Source: Polytrichum commune
Taxonomy: Eukaryota; Streptophyta; Polytrichopsida; Polytrichales; Polytrichaceae
NCBI GenBank assembly: GCA_950295325.1
Contig: OX485805.1
Location: forward strand, 27,703,501 to 27,767,500
DNA: 64,000 nucleotides
Direction of reading: 5' to 3'
Shown: piece after piece, positions 1 through 12,431 of the stretch
Numbering within the stretch: position 1 is the stretch's first letter
How the letters are laid out: each line of letters opens with the position of its first letter
Notes under the pieces: model-generated
What the model was told of the DNA's origin: nothing
Databases searched by the model: none
The model's input: the letters and a program-made list of their open reading frames with translations, nothing else
Position numbers and translations under genes: made by a program

Positions 1-190
1 ACCATGCAAGACTTCCTCCTCCGCTTGACCATTGCTAACGTGGGCTTTTGACACCCTGGCTGCTCCAGGGAACGTAAGACCCCCCACCCAATGCGCTTGA
101 ACATGTCCCATATATATATATTCACTAACAACATGGTAAGTTGGGGTGACTCAACTCCGCACATGTACCACAATAGATACAAACTGGCTA

Positions 191-277
191 GGGCGAACCA
201 ACCCGTACATTGGTTCCTTGGAGGCAAGGGTTTAGGCATCCATCCAACAAGGAACGAGTGTATGGGTTGGATCACCC
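191..277. repeat. Small hairpin MITE-like repeat, copy 1
   Basis: About 87 bases whose ends are imperfect inverted repeats: the left has AACCCGTACATTGGTTCC and the right, read on the other strand, AACCCATACACTCGTTCC. A second copy at 14634-14717 is about 85 % identical by eye over the whole unit, so this is a dispersed repeat rather than a chance hairpin. A CTA triplet flanks this copy on both sides and could be a target duplication. It is too short to code. Confidence 0.6.
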
Positions 278-654
278 CTATCATACAAATTAGCCCCAAG
301 AGCATCATCATCATTTATGCATACTATAAGAGAGTATAAGTATCCCTGCATGGCTTACTTTACAATCCTCGCATATTGACTTTTGGGCACAATACACTGT
401 GTGGAGAGCCTGCTGGTGGAGGGGAATAGGGCATGTATTCCGGACACTATTGAGCAAGTTCATTTGGCTAGTTGAGTGGCTAAATTTGGCTCTTGAGAGG
501 GTTATTGGTTTGTGGGTTTAATTGACCCCCCCTCCACCACCACCACCACCGCTTAGATTATCTTATCGTTTCCGTTCTCCATGTTTCATGCATTCGGTAT
601 AATGAAACTTGGAGTAAACAAAGAATTAGTGTGACTTCTTGAACATCACACTAA
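278..654. other. Intergenic, nothing recognised
   Basis: AT-rich sequence with a CCACCACC-type run near 533-550. I see no credible coding exon, RNA gene or terminal repeat. Confidence 0.5.
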
Positions 655-1175
655 GGGCCGGTTTATACTACGGTGGAGAAGGCCTCCGGTCGGTCAAGAA
701 TGCTTGGCCAAGACATTGTTATATGAGGCAAATGGTGGATGTGCCGGAGAAGAATTAAAGGCAATAAAATATTTCTTAAGGAGTCTTGACCGGTTGAAGT
801 CTAAACACCTAGAGGAGAAGTTTAGCGGAGAAGTCCACCGGAGAAGAGAAGTTCACCTAATGGTGAAGATTTTTTGTGATAAAAAACCATAATTCTCTAC
901 ATTCACATTGTATCAAAAGATTTCAACAAGAATTGTGTTCATAAAAATTGTGTAATATAATGTTCAATATTATTCAAAAGATAATGAAAATTGCCAAATT
1001 GCCAATTGTCAAGTTTGGCCCATGTAGGAAATAAATGTCTCCTTGGGTGTTTAAGAATGAAGAGGTGAAAACCCATACACATTGGACAAAGCACTACTCT
1101 TTGGTATTATTTAAGACATGCTCTCCTCTTAATCATCTTCATCAATTTCTCTCTTCTTATCTTTGATCTTCAATC

Positions 1176-1423
1176 ATGGATAATCGAAGAAGAGAGATTT
1201 TGTGCTCTCTTATGATCTTTATGGTTTTGAAGTATTTTATCGTTTCAACTATGGCGATACAAAAAACCATCTTGTATCACCATAATGCTTCAAGTATGAT
1301 GATGGCATATTTTTTGTTTGGGAGCAAGGAGAGGGTGGTGTGGAAATTTGACCGGCCAAGTGGATATGTGTCACAATTTCTTCTTGGATCATATATGCAA
1401 AAATGTTCAAAGATCGTGTACGG
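1176..1423 (+). pseudogene. Possible leftover first exon inside the Harbinger-like element
   Basis: An ATG opens a frame of about 82 codons beginning MDNRRREILCSLM, directly after a pyrimidine-rich leader, and the frame meets a good splice donor (CGG then GTGAGT) at 1424. An ATG exon ending at a donor inside a Harbinger-type element could be the N-terminal exon of its transposase or of its accessory Myb-like protein. No DDE motif or trihelix is seen, and the next exon was not found. The function is not assigned; only the position and splice signal support it. Confidence 0.25.
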
Positions 1424-1601
1424 GTGAGTAAGCCTACTTTTTATTTATTTATGTCATTTGCTTGGACCCATGTTGAGCAAGAAAGATACAAAATTAAGAC
1501 TTTGTATTCCAATAGAGTGTAGAATTTCTTTGACATTGCATCGATTGGCAACCGGTCCAAATCTACGGTCCAGATCTGTTTTTGAAAATTAATTTTTTAT
1601 T

Positions 1602-1685
1602 GAGTTGGGTTTCTCCGGAGGAGGAGTTTCTTGTCCAGCCCGTTGAGGCCAGACAAGAAACTCCTCCTCCGGAGAAGCCCAACTC
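1602..1685. repeat. Perfect-type 34-bp inverted repeat (hairpin)
   Basis: Arms 1602-1635 and 1652-1685 are inverted copies with one mismatch around a 16-base loop. The arm core is CTCCGGAGGAGGAGTTTC. It lies inside the 1.2-kb Harbinger-like element and would give a long, nearly perfect RNA hairpin. Confidence 0.8.
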
Positions 1686-1870
1686 CAAAAAGTGCCGCCA
1701 TGTAGGCGGCCATGTCATTTTATCATCCATGAGAAAAGTTCACCACCATTGTTTTCTTCACCTAGTGTAAACACCCACCGGTCAAGAGTTGCATTTTCGA
1801 CCAATCACAATTGAGAAACACCCTTTTTTTCATGACCGGTGGACTTCTCCACCGTAGCGTAAACCGGCCC

Positions 1871-3360
1871 TAAATCCGAACTTACATAACATTATTGAGC
1901 AGCTAGATGATGGTCTATTTTCCCCAAGAAACAATGTTGCACACACTCTGAATTTATTAGTTTGTGTCAAAAAATCCATAGTACATAGTCATAGTGCTTC
2001 CCATAAATGGAAAATCCCATAATTAGAAGATGAATGTTCTTGCATGATACCTAGTCCACAAAACGTAGTCATGCATATGAGTGTTGTTAGGTACTTAGTA
2101 ATTGGTGTTTTTAACTATGAAAATTTCAATTTGAACTTTTATTGTAATGATACCATAAGCTATTTTGGATGATATTTTAACTGCAATATGCTTCATGGGT
2201 GCAAAAGTGCTTCATAATTGTCCAGTTACAAATAAAATACAATGATATGTCCAATTAGGTTGCCTTTGTGAATAGGATGCATTTTTACCCATACAAATTA
2301 CCTTCGGTGAAAATTGGATCACAAAAAATGATGACTACATTTTTCATATCTATAGTAACCATTGTAAAAAACAATAATAGTATTTTGTCATTGTGGTAAT
2401 AAATATTCATAATAGTGTGGAATGTTGATAACTTAGTGTGGGGCAACATAATTGCACATATCAATGTAATACATGTACTAAGTGGCAAACAATTGTGTAA
2501 TAAATGATCGGGGATTTCATTTTCCAACACTTACAGTTACGAACAAAATTGAGTACGTTGTACACAAACCCAACTTTGGCTCCCATCGTCAGCTGATTCA
2601 AATCAGTAAATTAAAAAATTAAAAAAAGTGATCAAGTGATCAAAGCAAGAGTCCAAGTAGTCGATTGCATAAATGTGAAACCAAAAATCGAAACATGTTT
2701 AGGGGGAAATTCAATAAAATTGAGTATTTGTATATAGTTTCTCATTTGGCTTTGCAACATATTTTCGTACTATCAATGTAATGTAAAATGTTGCATACAC
2801 GTGCACAAGTTTGTGCAGTGTCACACTCTATTTTCAAATCCAAAAAAAAAAAACTTGTGAATTGTTCATGATCGTATATTGAAGACGAGTTTGTTCAAAG
2901 TGTACTCAGTTTTGTTTGTAACTGTATCATGAATGTTACGACAAAAACATGCCCCTATAAGTTCATTGTTAATTCATCCAGATTCTAACCCTCCAGATAT
3001 AAACTACGTTAAGATAAATTAGCGTATCAATAAGATGGTTAGTTTTAGATGTATTTCTTTAGTTTGCACCTAACCACGTACCACTCATATACATAGAGGG
3101 TATGTGTAACCAAATCGAGCATGCTTTGTGCCTTTAGTTGAACATTGTTTGAGCTTCGATACTTGGAAATCCACAAAGATGACAAGAAGCCAAAGATTGT
3201 CTGGTAATCTTGCTCACATGAGGCGATCCGATCATAAGCAATTTTTTGCAAATTCGATTGTTTGTGTGTGAATCCAGCCAACCTTTGTTTCCTTGACTTG
3301 TTAGCATGCCTTAGGGTTTGGTGTCCACCAAGGGGTAAGAATATCTACTCTACCTATGGG
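1871..3360. other. Intergenic AT-rich, no gene seen
   Basis: Only short frames broken by stops. No terminal repeats with convincing target duplications were found. Confidence 0.5.
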
Positions 3361-3365
3361 CATGC

Positions 3366-3540
3366 CTATGTGTCGGCCCCACACTTGTTATCCCGAAGCG
3401 GTTATTAGCCCCGTTCCCATGCTTGTGTTGTTGTTATTTCCCCCGGTCTTCCTTCCAACGGCCGGAATCGTATATAAATAGTCTTTGGCCGATTGGATTC
3501 ACATTATTCAAGTCTCGGGGATGGTGTTTGTGGACCACGG
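3366..3540 (+). promoter_or_regulatory. Promoter-like segment with strong TATA box, possible LTR remnant
   Basis: TATATAAATA at 3471-3480 sits in a short GC-richer island (CCCCGGTC, CGGCCGGAA) that differs from the surrounding AT-rich DNA. About 20-40 bases downstream is TTGGATTCACATTATTC, a plausible start-site region. No gene follows within several hundred bases, so it could be the U3/R part of a decayed solo LTR. No clear TG...CA ends or target duplication were identified. Confidence 0.3.
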
Positions 3541-3970
3541 TCCGCTCCGGTCCGGTCAAAGCAGTTAGGGTTTGTGGGCCTACTCTTAAGTGAACACCTA
3601 CACTAAATAAGGTAGATGGGTCTTAAATGGTTGTTTTTTTCCAGTTAGCCCACTTCTCCTAGGTTATGACACACACGATTAACATAAGATGGTTTAGGGT
3701 GTGTTTCCATGTAGGCCGCTCATCTTGTTGCATTCTAGATAGTAGTGGGTTGGAGGTGTTCTCACGTAGATAAGCACAAGCAAGCAAGCAATCATGTTCT
3801 AGTGGCCTACTAGAATGTGGAGGGTTGTGGACATGGGCTGCTAGATTTTTCATGCGTCCACAAAAGCACTTTTTGACTTGTAAGTGTTGGTCACTGAAGG
3901 ATTGAAAATTGGTTTTAGGAGGAGGACGAGGTTTTAGTAAGTGGACCCGGATTTGAGAAGATGAGAGTAG

Positions 3971-4346
3971 CTACACTAAATATGTTATTTAGCGTCACCA
4001 ATCCTGACCATCTTGCTCAATTCTATTTGCAAACTGTGGTATAGTGTCACCAACACTAAATGTTAACCCAACATTATTTGTATTCCCTTGTATTTTTTTG
4101 GGGAGATTATAGATTTACAGTGTTGCGATTACTGTCACTTACCAAGTGGTTTTTCACCCAAATTTTAATCATCCGTGACAATAATTCATCACTAGTTGCT
4201 GACAAAATAAGGTAGGATTTGGCCAATGGATGAACTCGTCCATCATCCATAACAATATTTGTTCATTATTCATAAGAGATGTCATCCAAAATGTTACCAT
4301 GGTGACATTAAATACCATGTGACCCTAAATATCATATTTAGTGTAG
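3971..4346. mobile_element. MITE of the CTACACTAAATAT family, copy 1
   Basis: The left end CTACACTAAATATGTTATTT is mirrored by the right end ...AAATATCATATTTAGTGTAG. Inside are long stretches shared with 57470-57818 (same orientation) and 46499-46808 (inverted), including AACACTAAATGTTAACCCAA. About 376 bases, non-coding. The superfamily is not certain because the target duplication is unclear. Confidence 0.75.
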
Positions 4347-4564
4347 TTGGCATATACGAACCCTACCCCACCAGATTCCATCTACATTTGAGGGAGTTTG
4401 TCCTTATTCCCATTAGAATTTATTGGACGACTAACTTTCGTGGAAACTCATCCTTAGCAAACCCAAATTGAGGCAATAGCCACTTTCCTCACGATTATCG
4501 GAGCTTGTGTGAATATTGGATTCATTATCAAAGTGAACATTTTGTGCTCATTATATGGTGATGT

Positions 4565-4760
4565 AGGTCCCCCCAACCACTTTCACTATTGAGAACGGTT
4601 ACCAAATTTTGCATGTGTAGTCCAATCACTTTTAAACACGTGTCTATTCTAGTATCCATCATTGAAGTCACACCTAACCATATACCATTCAAATATAGGT
4701 GTATGTTTAAGACTACTAACCAAATTAGGCATGTCTACCTTGCATGCAATTAGGTTGCTC
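4565..4760 (+). repeat. Dispersed repeat family R1, copy 1
   Basis: Shares an ordered series of motifs with 8340-8480, 11318-11490, 27390-27530 and (inverted) 27680-27830: a C-run, ATTGAG, a GGTTACCA-like block, TAGTCCAAT, AAACACGTGTC, then ACCATATACCATTCAAATATA. Copies are diverged and without clean ends, which suggests an old transposon family. Confidence 0.55.
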
Positions 4761-7022
4761 CACACTAATATATCAACATTTCACATTATTCTGAATATAT
4801 TTACTAACAAAGTAATACAATTCAATATCTATTTGAGTTTGAGGTTGCTATGTATGGATGAAAACAAAGTCACAAGTTGTTGTGGAATTGTTTTAACCCA
4901 AGTAAGGCTTGCAATGACGAATGGAGACCAAAAAGACACATGTCAAGATGGGATTGGACTATGCGCTCATAATTTAGGCAACATATAGACCATTTTAAAT
5001 GTAAACAAAGCCTCGCAAATAGGACCTATACAATGGATTATACAAAGAATAGGACAAAGTTCACATTCATATCCTAACATGGTAATTTTGAAAACGTCAC
5101 ATGTCATGTAAAAATGTCATATATGTCGTTTTTTTAATGCAAGGGAGGCCAACTTGAATTGGTCTTTTGGAGGCAGTTTTTGCCAACCACGCAGATTTTT
5201 GTCAACTATGACTTTTTCCAAAGTTCAAGTGGATTCTACAAGACTGGAAATTGAGTCGGCCTTGGAAAAAAAACGTCACATGTGAATGTGACATGTTCAC
5301 GAATACTATGTTTCCTATCACTATCATATCTCAACTATAATCCTGAAATAAAAAATGACAATCTTCATGATTTGCAGTTAATAGTGGATGAGACAATCCC
5401 TTATCCAATCCAATAGTAAAAAAATGTAAGTAGAGTTAGAAGTCCCTTGAGTGGGTTGACATTAGGGTTTGGGTTCAAGAAACTTGGGGTCCAAAACATC
5501 CCATCACGAGTCTCATTTGCAAACTCACGATTAAGCCCGAGCTCAAAGATTGGTTTCTCATACTGGGAGGAGTACTTTCTTGAGCAGGGATTGGTGAGAT
5601 TTGGAGGGAAAGTGATGCCACATTAGTGCCAAACCTTGAACCTTAGATCCTATTGTAAACTTCTTGGGTCTAAATTTTTGCTCTTGACCAAGATAATTGC
5701 TCAATTCTAGAGTTTCTTTGGTTTTATATTGTGAAGTTAACCCACCCATAGTTGAGTAGAGTGGAGGATAGGCAAGCTAATCCCAACACAAGACCTTTGC
5801 CACCTATTATTGCAGTCCACTATAAATTTGACATACGAGGATAATTTTGGTCAATGTAACTTTTCTTGGGCCACACAATTTTGAAACCACACTATCCTAT
5901 GTGTTCATTACTAGAAACACATGATCGTTTCTTTTAACAAATTGTGAATCATTGTGGGTCGAAATTATTATATCCGAACATTCCCAAAAAGTTACCTTGA
6001 ACATGAATATTTTACTAACATTGTATATATGAACATTGATCCTTTATTTATTCATAAACCACCCTATATTTCAATCCACATATAAAATACAATGAACCGC
6101 AATATTTTCTACTCATGCTAACTTTCACCCCAAAATAATAGGTGTGATGGGTCCCCCCCCCCCTTTGTCCCAATAGAATGTGCACACATGTCTTTCAACG
6201 TGAGTGTCTAGGGACCTTTGAATCAATGGATTTTTTGGCGGTGAAGTACACTCAAAAAGTGGAAAAGTAAAAACACAATTGTTTTCGGGAAAAAAACTTA
6301 CCGATTCTCAACAACAAAAATCGCAGAAAACACTTCTTATTTTTTCCCCTTCTTCCATCTGAGTACCTTTTCATCCGTTTATGACAAATCACTATATTCG
6401 TTAATTTGGGATTTTTTCGGCATTTTGAGACAATTACAAATATAAGAACATGGATAAAATCACACATATATTGGAAAATGTTGTAAGATGCAATACTTTG
6501 AAGCGGGTGTTCATATCAAGAACCCAATTAAGAACTCATATCACGGTGGTTTAGGTAGGACGACCCAAACATTAGACCATGTTGTTGTGGTCCATATATT
6601 GATTTGAGACAAGAGAAAGTCTCAAATTAATGAATATAGTGATTTCATTCAAACTATGGATGAAACTACTGCGCTTCTTATTTCATTGGTGCCACTTGAG
6701 CGATATACAAAACATCATAAAGAAAAAGGCTTGCTTTGGGATGCTTTGGGAGTGTAATGCTTGATTGAGATTCATCATTCAACAAGGCCCTTTGAGTGGG
6801 TACTTGAATGGTTGAATGGATATTTTGACCCAAAGAGGGCAAGGAGGTTGGGCGGGTATTTGGAATATCACAACTTTTATAATAAGTAAGTTGGTAGTGG
6901 TCACCAACCATGGGTGAACCAATCAAGCACACGAAAGTGGGGGAAGTATTTTATTGTCGCACAAGAAGCACAAAGGTTCTATGTATATGGATTCTCAACA
7001 TAAGTAATAGGTTACATACTTA
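4761..7022. other. Intergenic, no gene seen
   Basis: AT-rich with short C-runs near 6151. Frames up to 108 codons occur but show no family resemblance, splice context or codon bias. Confidence 0.45.
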
Positions 7023-7359
7023 GGGCCAGTTCATGAAAGGTCCTAAGTCACTTGATGTCAATCCGTGCAATCTTAGCCGTTGAGAGCAAGGAAGTTGGGG
7101 CTTACCATTTCACACATGGTCTCGAGTCTTAAGTCTCAAGTATGACATGTTTGCCTACATGACAACACTTTTGGAGGTGAGGCTTGGGACTTGTGATGAG
7201 AGTTAGTCAAGCAAAAAGCTAGAAAGAATTAAGATTCAAGTTCAATGATTGTTAACAATATTTTGATGGTTTCTTGAGGCGCAGAAGCTGAGACTTTGCC
7301 TCCACGTTGGGACTTACTACTAACATGAGTGGGACTTGGGACCCCATGTGAACTGGCCG
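7023..7359. mobile_element. Tourist-like MITE, 337 bp
   Basis: Begins GGGCCAGTTCATG. The right end read in reverse is CGGCCAGTTCACATGGGGTC. TTA flanks both sides (7020-7022, 7360-7362). It is closely related to the element at 7418-8025, which starts only 58 bases later; they share AATCCGTGCAATCTYAGCC and the CACACATGGTCTYGAGTC block. Confidence 0.8.
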
Positions 7360-7417
7360 TTAGTTATCTCACTCATGGTTGAGACCCAACATCTTCAAAT
7401 GCAAAGACATAATCTCA

Positions 7418-8025
7418 AGGCCAGTTCACATGGGTTCTCAAGTCTTAAGTGTCAAGTCACTTGAGGTCAATCCGTGCAATCTCAGCCATTGAGAGCAAGG
7501 AAGTTGGGACTTACCACTTTGACACCAACGAATAGGGAGGATTGACTACTAGTTACAAATGAAGTGGTTGAGTTTGAAAAACCGGTTTAAGTTTAAGACT
7601 TTAGGAAAATCACCCATCATTTGGAGGAAAACCTCAAATTAATAAAGAAAAACCGGACGATGTCAACATGTAACTGGTTAAACTTGGATACACTAGGATA
7701 TTGACCAATTATGCCCAGAATCCTCCCCAAACATTGCTTCACACATGGTCTTGAGTCCTCAAGTCCCAAGTATGACATGGGTGCTTACATGGCAACGCTT
7801 TTGGGAGGTGAGACTCAAGACTTGTGTTGAGGGATGGGTCAAGCTAAACGTCTTATGCAACTCTCAACACAAGTCATTATTTTTTTGCATAAAATAATAA
7901 AGATTGGACTTTAATGGATACAAATCATACTCTAATGGTTTCTTGAGGCTTGAAAGTTGTGACTTTGCCTCCATGTTGGGACTTGCTGACATGATTGGGA
8001 CTTGGGTCCCCATGTGAATTGGCCC
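7418..8025. mobile_element. Second copy of the same Tourist-like MITE, 608 bp, with internal insertion
   Basis: The left end reads AGGCCAGTTCACATGGG and the right end in reverse GGGCCAATTCACATGGGGAC. Flanking triplets are TCA and TTA, one mismatch from a duplication. Compared with 7023-7359 it carries about 220 extra bases near 7515-7735 between the GACTTACCA and CACACATGGTC blocks, which is either a later insertion or the part lost from the shorter copy. Confidence 0.75.
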
Positions 8026-10740
8026 TTAGGGCGAGTTTACAATGCGGTTTAAGACCAAAGAAAACTATGAAATCAAGTGATCCTATTGGTTGAGAGCAAA
8101 ATTTCGGACCCAAGGAGTTTACATTGAGGTATGCGGGTGGTACTCGGTTCATTTTTCTTGTTCTCCATCTTCTACTCATCGAATTGATGTTATGAACATT
8201 TGTGTTGCTTTGGCAAATCTATGGTGAAAAACCAACAATATTTGGATTGGAATTTAGACCTCCCCTTATTTAGTTATGCCAATTGTCATAAGTGCATGTT
8301 TGTTGATTCTTTAGATGAATACATATGCCCTCACAATTGTGTTCACTATTGAGTGTAGACCAGGTAATAAGTATTGAACACATAGTCCAATCTATTTTAA
8401 CCACGTGTCATTATGGTGGCCATTCTTAAATTTACACCACACACCACTCAAACATAGGTGTTCGATCAAGAAATATACATGGATAGGTAACACCCACATT
8501 TTTTGGGATGTGAGTCCAAAGTATGAGAAATTGAAGTGGTGCTAATGTGGCACCACTTTTTTTTACATATGTTGGCAATGTTAACCCAAGAAAATGCTCT
8601 TCCTAATTTAGAAAGTTGTCGTGTAAACTAAGATCGTTAAACACAACAGATCGAGTGTCGTTGTCAACATCAATTAGCAAAATAAAATAACAAACTAAAA
8701 TGCTAAACAACCACCTCTTCAAGATGAGGGTTTCTCTCTCCAAGCTTAAGAAACTAAAATGTCTCCTTACAAAGCTTAAGAAACTCTAAAATTCACACAC
8801 AAGAGTCAAGCTATCTCTCACTCCACGAAGGGAGAATCCAAGAGTGCAAGTGGTGGAGAAAGAATGCAAAGGCTTTACTCATAATCTACTACACCATAGC
8901 CATGAGAAAGCAACAACAAGCTCTCTCTCTCTCAAAACACACTCACAAGACTTGACTTGACAACAATGGCAAGTCAAGAGGCCTTCCTCTCCATACAACC
9001 CCAATCCCATGTGGAGTTCATCCATGGAGTGGATGAACAACTAACTAGGACTCCCAATGGAGTCCGTTACTCATCCCAACACACATGGACTCCTAATGGA
9101 GTCCATTTACTCCTAAATTGACGTAACTTAGCCCCCGATGTCACCTCACGTGACAAAGCCAATCTCGAGTTTGAAGATAAGGTCCATCAAGGGATGTTTG
9201 GGACCCCAAGTTTCATGAACCCAACCCCTAACATAAAGCTATCCCTATGACCTTATCAGGTATGTATTCCAGATTGGATGCACTGAGAACTTGCTCATGT
9301 GAGTAGAGCTTGTAACCCATACGTGGTCCCCCCCATCTAGAATATAATATTCATATGGGGCCACTAGAATCAAATGGAAAAAATAATCTCCTATTGGTCA
9401 CCAATATATTTAATCGTGTGAACCATGTGAAGGAAAGGTCACTTGCAAGTGAACTTGAACCAACATGTACATAGTTGCTCATGGCAAGTAGAAGGAATGA
9501 CTTCCTAGTAAGTTAGTCCCAAGACCCACATGCTTGAAAATTGAAAGCCGATGCCAAAAAGGTAAGTTAAATTGCAATGCTTGAGAAATGAAATGCAACT
9601 AGTTGTGTGCACAGATGTAAAACAACAACCTTCTTCGAGAAGACTTCTCCTTTGCCCTTGTGTAATCACTTGTTTGAACTTTAGTGGTGTTGCCAACGAA
9701 TACTTCACTTTTGTCACGATTTTGGCATGATTTTGTCATGAACCATTTTGGCATGGAAGAGGCCTAATGCCAATGCTAATGAATCAAGATTTGATTGGGA
9801 ACCCAAGATGATAACATTTCACGTACATAATGAGTGGATCACAATTTGGAAGTAAATAACCTGAATATCAGTCCAAGATGAGCAAACATAAGTTTTCTTA
9901 AGGCTTGATTTTACAAGCTAAAAAGGTTGTGTTGGGAAATGAATAATAACATGGTTTTCTAACACTTCATGTCAAGCTAACTTTGCGTAGATGGATCCAA
10001 GATTTGAGGTAATTGGTGTCATGAAAATACCTTATTTTATATCCTAATACTTTTACAAGGTTATGGTATTCACAAAAACAACCCAAGGAGTTTCACCCAA
10101 CTTTCAAAATTGGACTCTGACCCAAGACAAACTACACTAAACAACCTTGTTAATATGGGTGGGAAACTAGAGTGAGAATAATTAGCATGGACCACACTAA
10201 TTTTTTAGTCAAGATGGAATTAAGGTGAGTCCAAGACCCTAGGTCTTCCCCCAAGTTTTCATGAAGACTTCTAACCAACACATTAAATATTCGTTATAAG
10301 ACATAAGTAGCACAACATAAAAAAAATCATCACCAAAAAAAACTTCAAGAAAACAATCAATACAACTCACTCTAATTTTTCAGGAAAAAAATTAGTGTGA
10401 GTTGTAAATGATTGTGGCCCACATTAATTTTCATTTCAAGAATTAGTGTGGGCTCTCAACTATTTAGTGTACTAATAAGCTTGTACTAGAGAAGTTTCTC
10501 AAAGTTTGGTTCCCCCTTCGAGACACTTTGCAATGGTATTGTAACTCCATTGGTATCTAAACTTTGACCTCGACTATGTTCAAACAATTATGAGAGAGGA
10601 TGTCATGTACTAAGGTAGCCCCAAACCGGCACATGAGAAATTGAAGGAAGTGTGTTGAAGGAACTGTAACAGCCCAGGCTCTCAATCCGTGTGCAATCTT
10701 CTAAGCTTGGGAATTAAGTGCAAGAGGTGTTCTATCATAT
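8026..10740. other. Intergenic with R1 copy and palindrome cluster
   Basis: An R1-family copy lies at about 8340-8480. The segment 8139-8320 is shared with 27046-27200 (CCTCCCCTTATTTAGTTATG in both). Three short palindromes follow each other at 9016-9106. A CT run is at 8920-8935. No gene is recognised. Confidence 0.45.
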
Positions 10741-10741
10741 C

Positions 10742-11160
10742 TAAGGTGGATGGGTCTTAAATGGTTACTTGTTCCAACTACACCGATTAATGAGGGTGGT
10801 ACTAACTCCCGAAGCATGCACTATGTAGCCAAATCTCAAAGAAACCGAGGGCTCGATTTTTTTTCTTCTTTTGAATTCATGAATACTTGCTCATTTATCA
10901 AAGATTTCAGGAGAATTAATGTGTGTTCCAAGGTGTTTGTAGAGTGGTGAAAGTAATCTACACGAAAACACGTGCTTGTCGGTGAATAATGCCAAGTGCC
11001 AGTACTTTTAGTGCATAATGCTGCTATGAATAATATTTCCAATGAATAGTGTGGGGATGAACAATGCTTCCTAGATCTTTTGATGGCACTAGTTTCATAG
11101 CGTAAAGAAATTCAGTATCACCTTCACTAATTTCCCACATGCACTATTGCCCTCCCTCAA
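10742..11160. repeat. Dispersed repeat R2, copy 1
   Basis: Shares GAACAATGCTTCCTAGATC, TCAGTATCACCTTCACTAA-like and GCCAAGTGCC-type blocks in the same order with 17100-17430. The opening GATGGGTCTTAAATGGTT also occurs at 3615-3632. Non-coding. Confidence 0.6.
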
Positions 11161-11317
11161 CATTTGGGATAATTAATGTTGCCTATTTGTCCTATGATAT
11201 GGAACAAGTGAGCAAATCTAAATTGAGGGTGTTGCAACTTTTCTTATAATTTTTGGAGTTCATATGAATATCTTTTTCATTGCCATAGTGAAGATCCTTG
11301 TGCTCGTTACATGGTCA

Positions 11318-12430
11318 TGTAGCCCCCCAAATAGCCCCCCCCAATATGGTGATTGTTGAGCCTAGAATGGTTAACATATTTTTAGCACATAGTCCTAACA
11401 ATTTTAAGCATGTGTCTCTATGAGGTTCGTTCTTGGATGCACAACTCTGACACATGTGTCCGGTCAAGATAAATAATTGGATTAGGTATGTGTACCGTAC
11501 TGACCTTCACACCAACCCACATTTTTTCAGTTCATGAATGAAGTTGAGATGGCTACTGGAGAGTGCCACAATAGGGCAGGTGGGTGAGGGACTGACTAAG
11601 GTTGAGGGCACCACATGACAATCACTCATGTATAGATGTATGATCTCCACCATTGATTGTGTGAATTTGGCAAAATCAATGGCTAGAATTTTGGGATCAT
11701 GCAACATCCTATTGTCCCATCCACTTGGACAATAACACCTTGGCAACGAACATTGAATGTGTGAGTACATGTTGGCATCATGTGGACATTGAGTGAGCTC
11801 CACCATGCCCAAATTACACCATTTTCATGGCGACGAAGATTGGTTTGGTGGAATTATTCCCTATTTTAGCCTATAGGGTTGCTCCATACTATTGTCCTAC
11901 TTGAGACGCGTGGCCCTAACTTATTGGAGCCCTATTGTGGGCGCTTTGTAGCATTTTAAATCAACATCCATGGGATTCCCCAAATGCCCTCTACTTTCAA
12001 GTGTCCTAGTGAATGTAAAATTGTAGTTTGACTAATTTTTTTTTGTGATTTGTCGACTATTGTGTGACAAGAAATATTTCCTCAAAATTTCAAGATAAGC
12101 ACACTGGCAACAATTATCGAAGTGATAAAGCCATTTTCATGCAAATATAAGTGTTTTCGTCCCAAAAGGTGACTCATTCAATTTTTATGATATTTGGGAT
12201 TTTTTAACAAAGAAATAGGTAAAATAAGATGGAATATCCCAATTCCGTTTTCAATGTAAGCAATTTGGCAATAACTATGAAACACTACCCTATGAAAGAA
12301 AGGGGGTGATCGAGGGATGGATTGTCGTATCCGGGTCGTAACTCTCATGCATTCAAATTAACAATGTGATTCACCATATGTGTGTGGTTGATTCATCTCA
12401 AATGACTTGGACTGCATTAACTCAAGGTAT
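11318..12430. other. R1-family copy then unassigned intergenic DNA
   Basis: 11318-11490 matches the R1 dispersed repeat (C-run, TAGTCCTAACA, AAGCATGTGTC). The rest, to 12430, shows no supported gene. A 101-codon minus-strand frame at 11507-11812 has no recognisable features. Confidence 0.45.
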
Positions 12431-12431
12431 A

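Larger units (their letters stand above)
655..1870. mobile_element. PIF/Harbinger-like DNA transposon, 1.2 kb, TAA target duplication
   Basis: The element starts GGGCCGGTTTATACTACGGT and its right end read on the other strand starts GGGCCGGTTTACGCTACGGT. The terminal inverted repeat runs about 30 bases with three mismatches. TAA flanks both ends (652-654 and 1871-1873), the 3-bp duplication expected of PIF/Harbinger and Tourist elements. It is longer than a usual MITE and holds a short open frame at 1176 and a strong internal hairpin at 1602-1685. No transposase catalytic domain is visible, so it is probably a deletion derivative. Confidence 0.8.

Noticed and set aside
5085-5310. Possible transposon with AACGTCACATGT inverted ends
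   Set aside because: The similarity is short, the interior is not repeated elsewhere in the window, and no target duplication was found.
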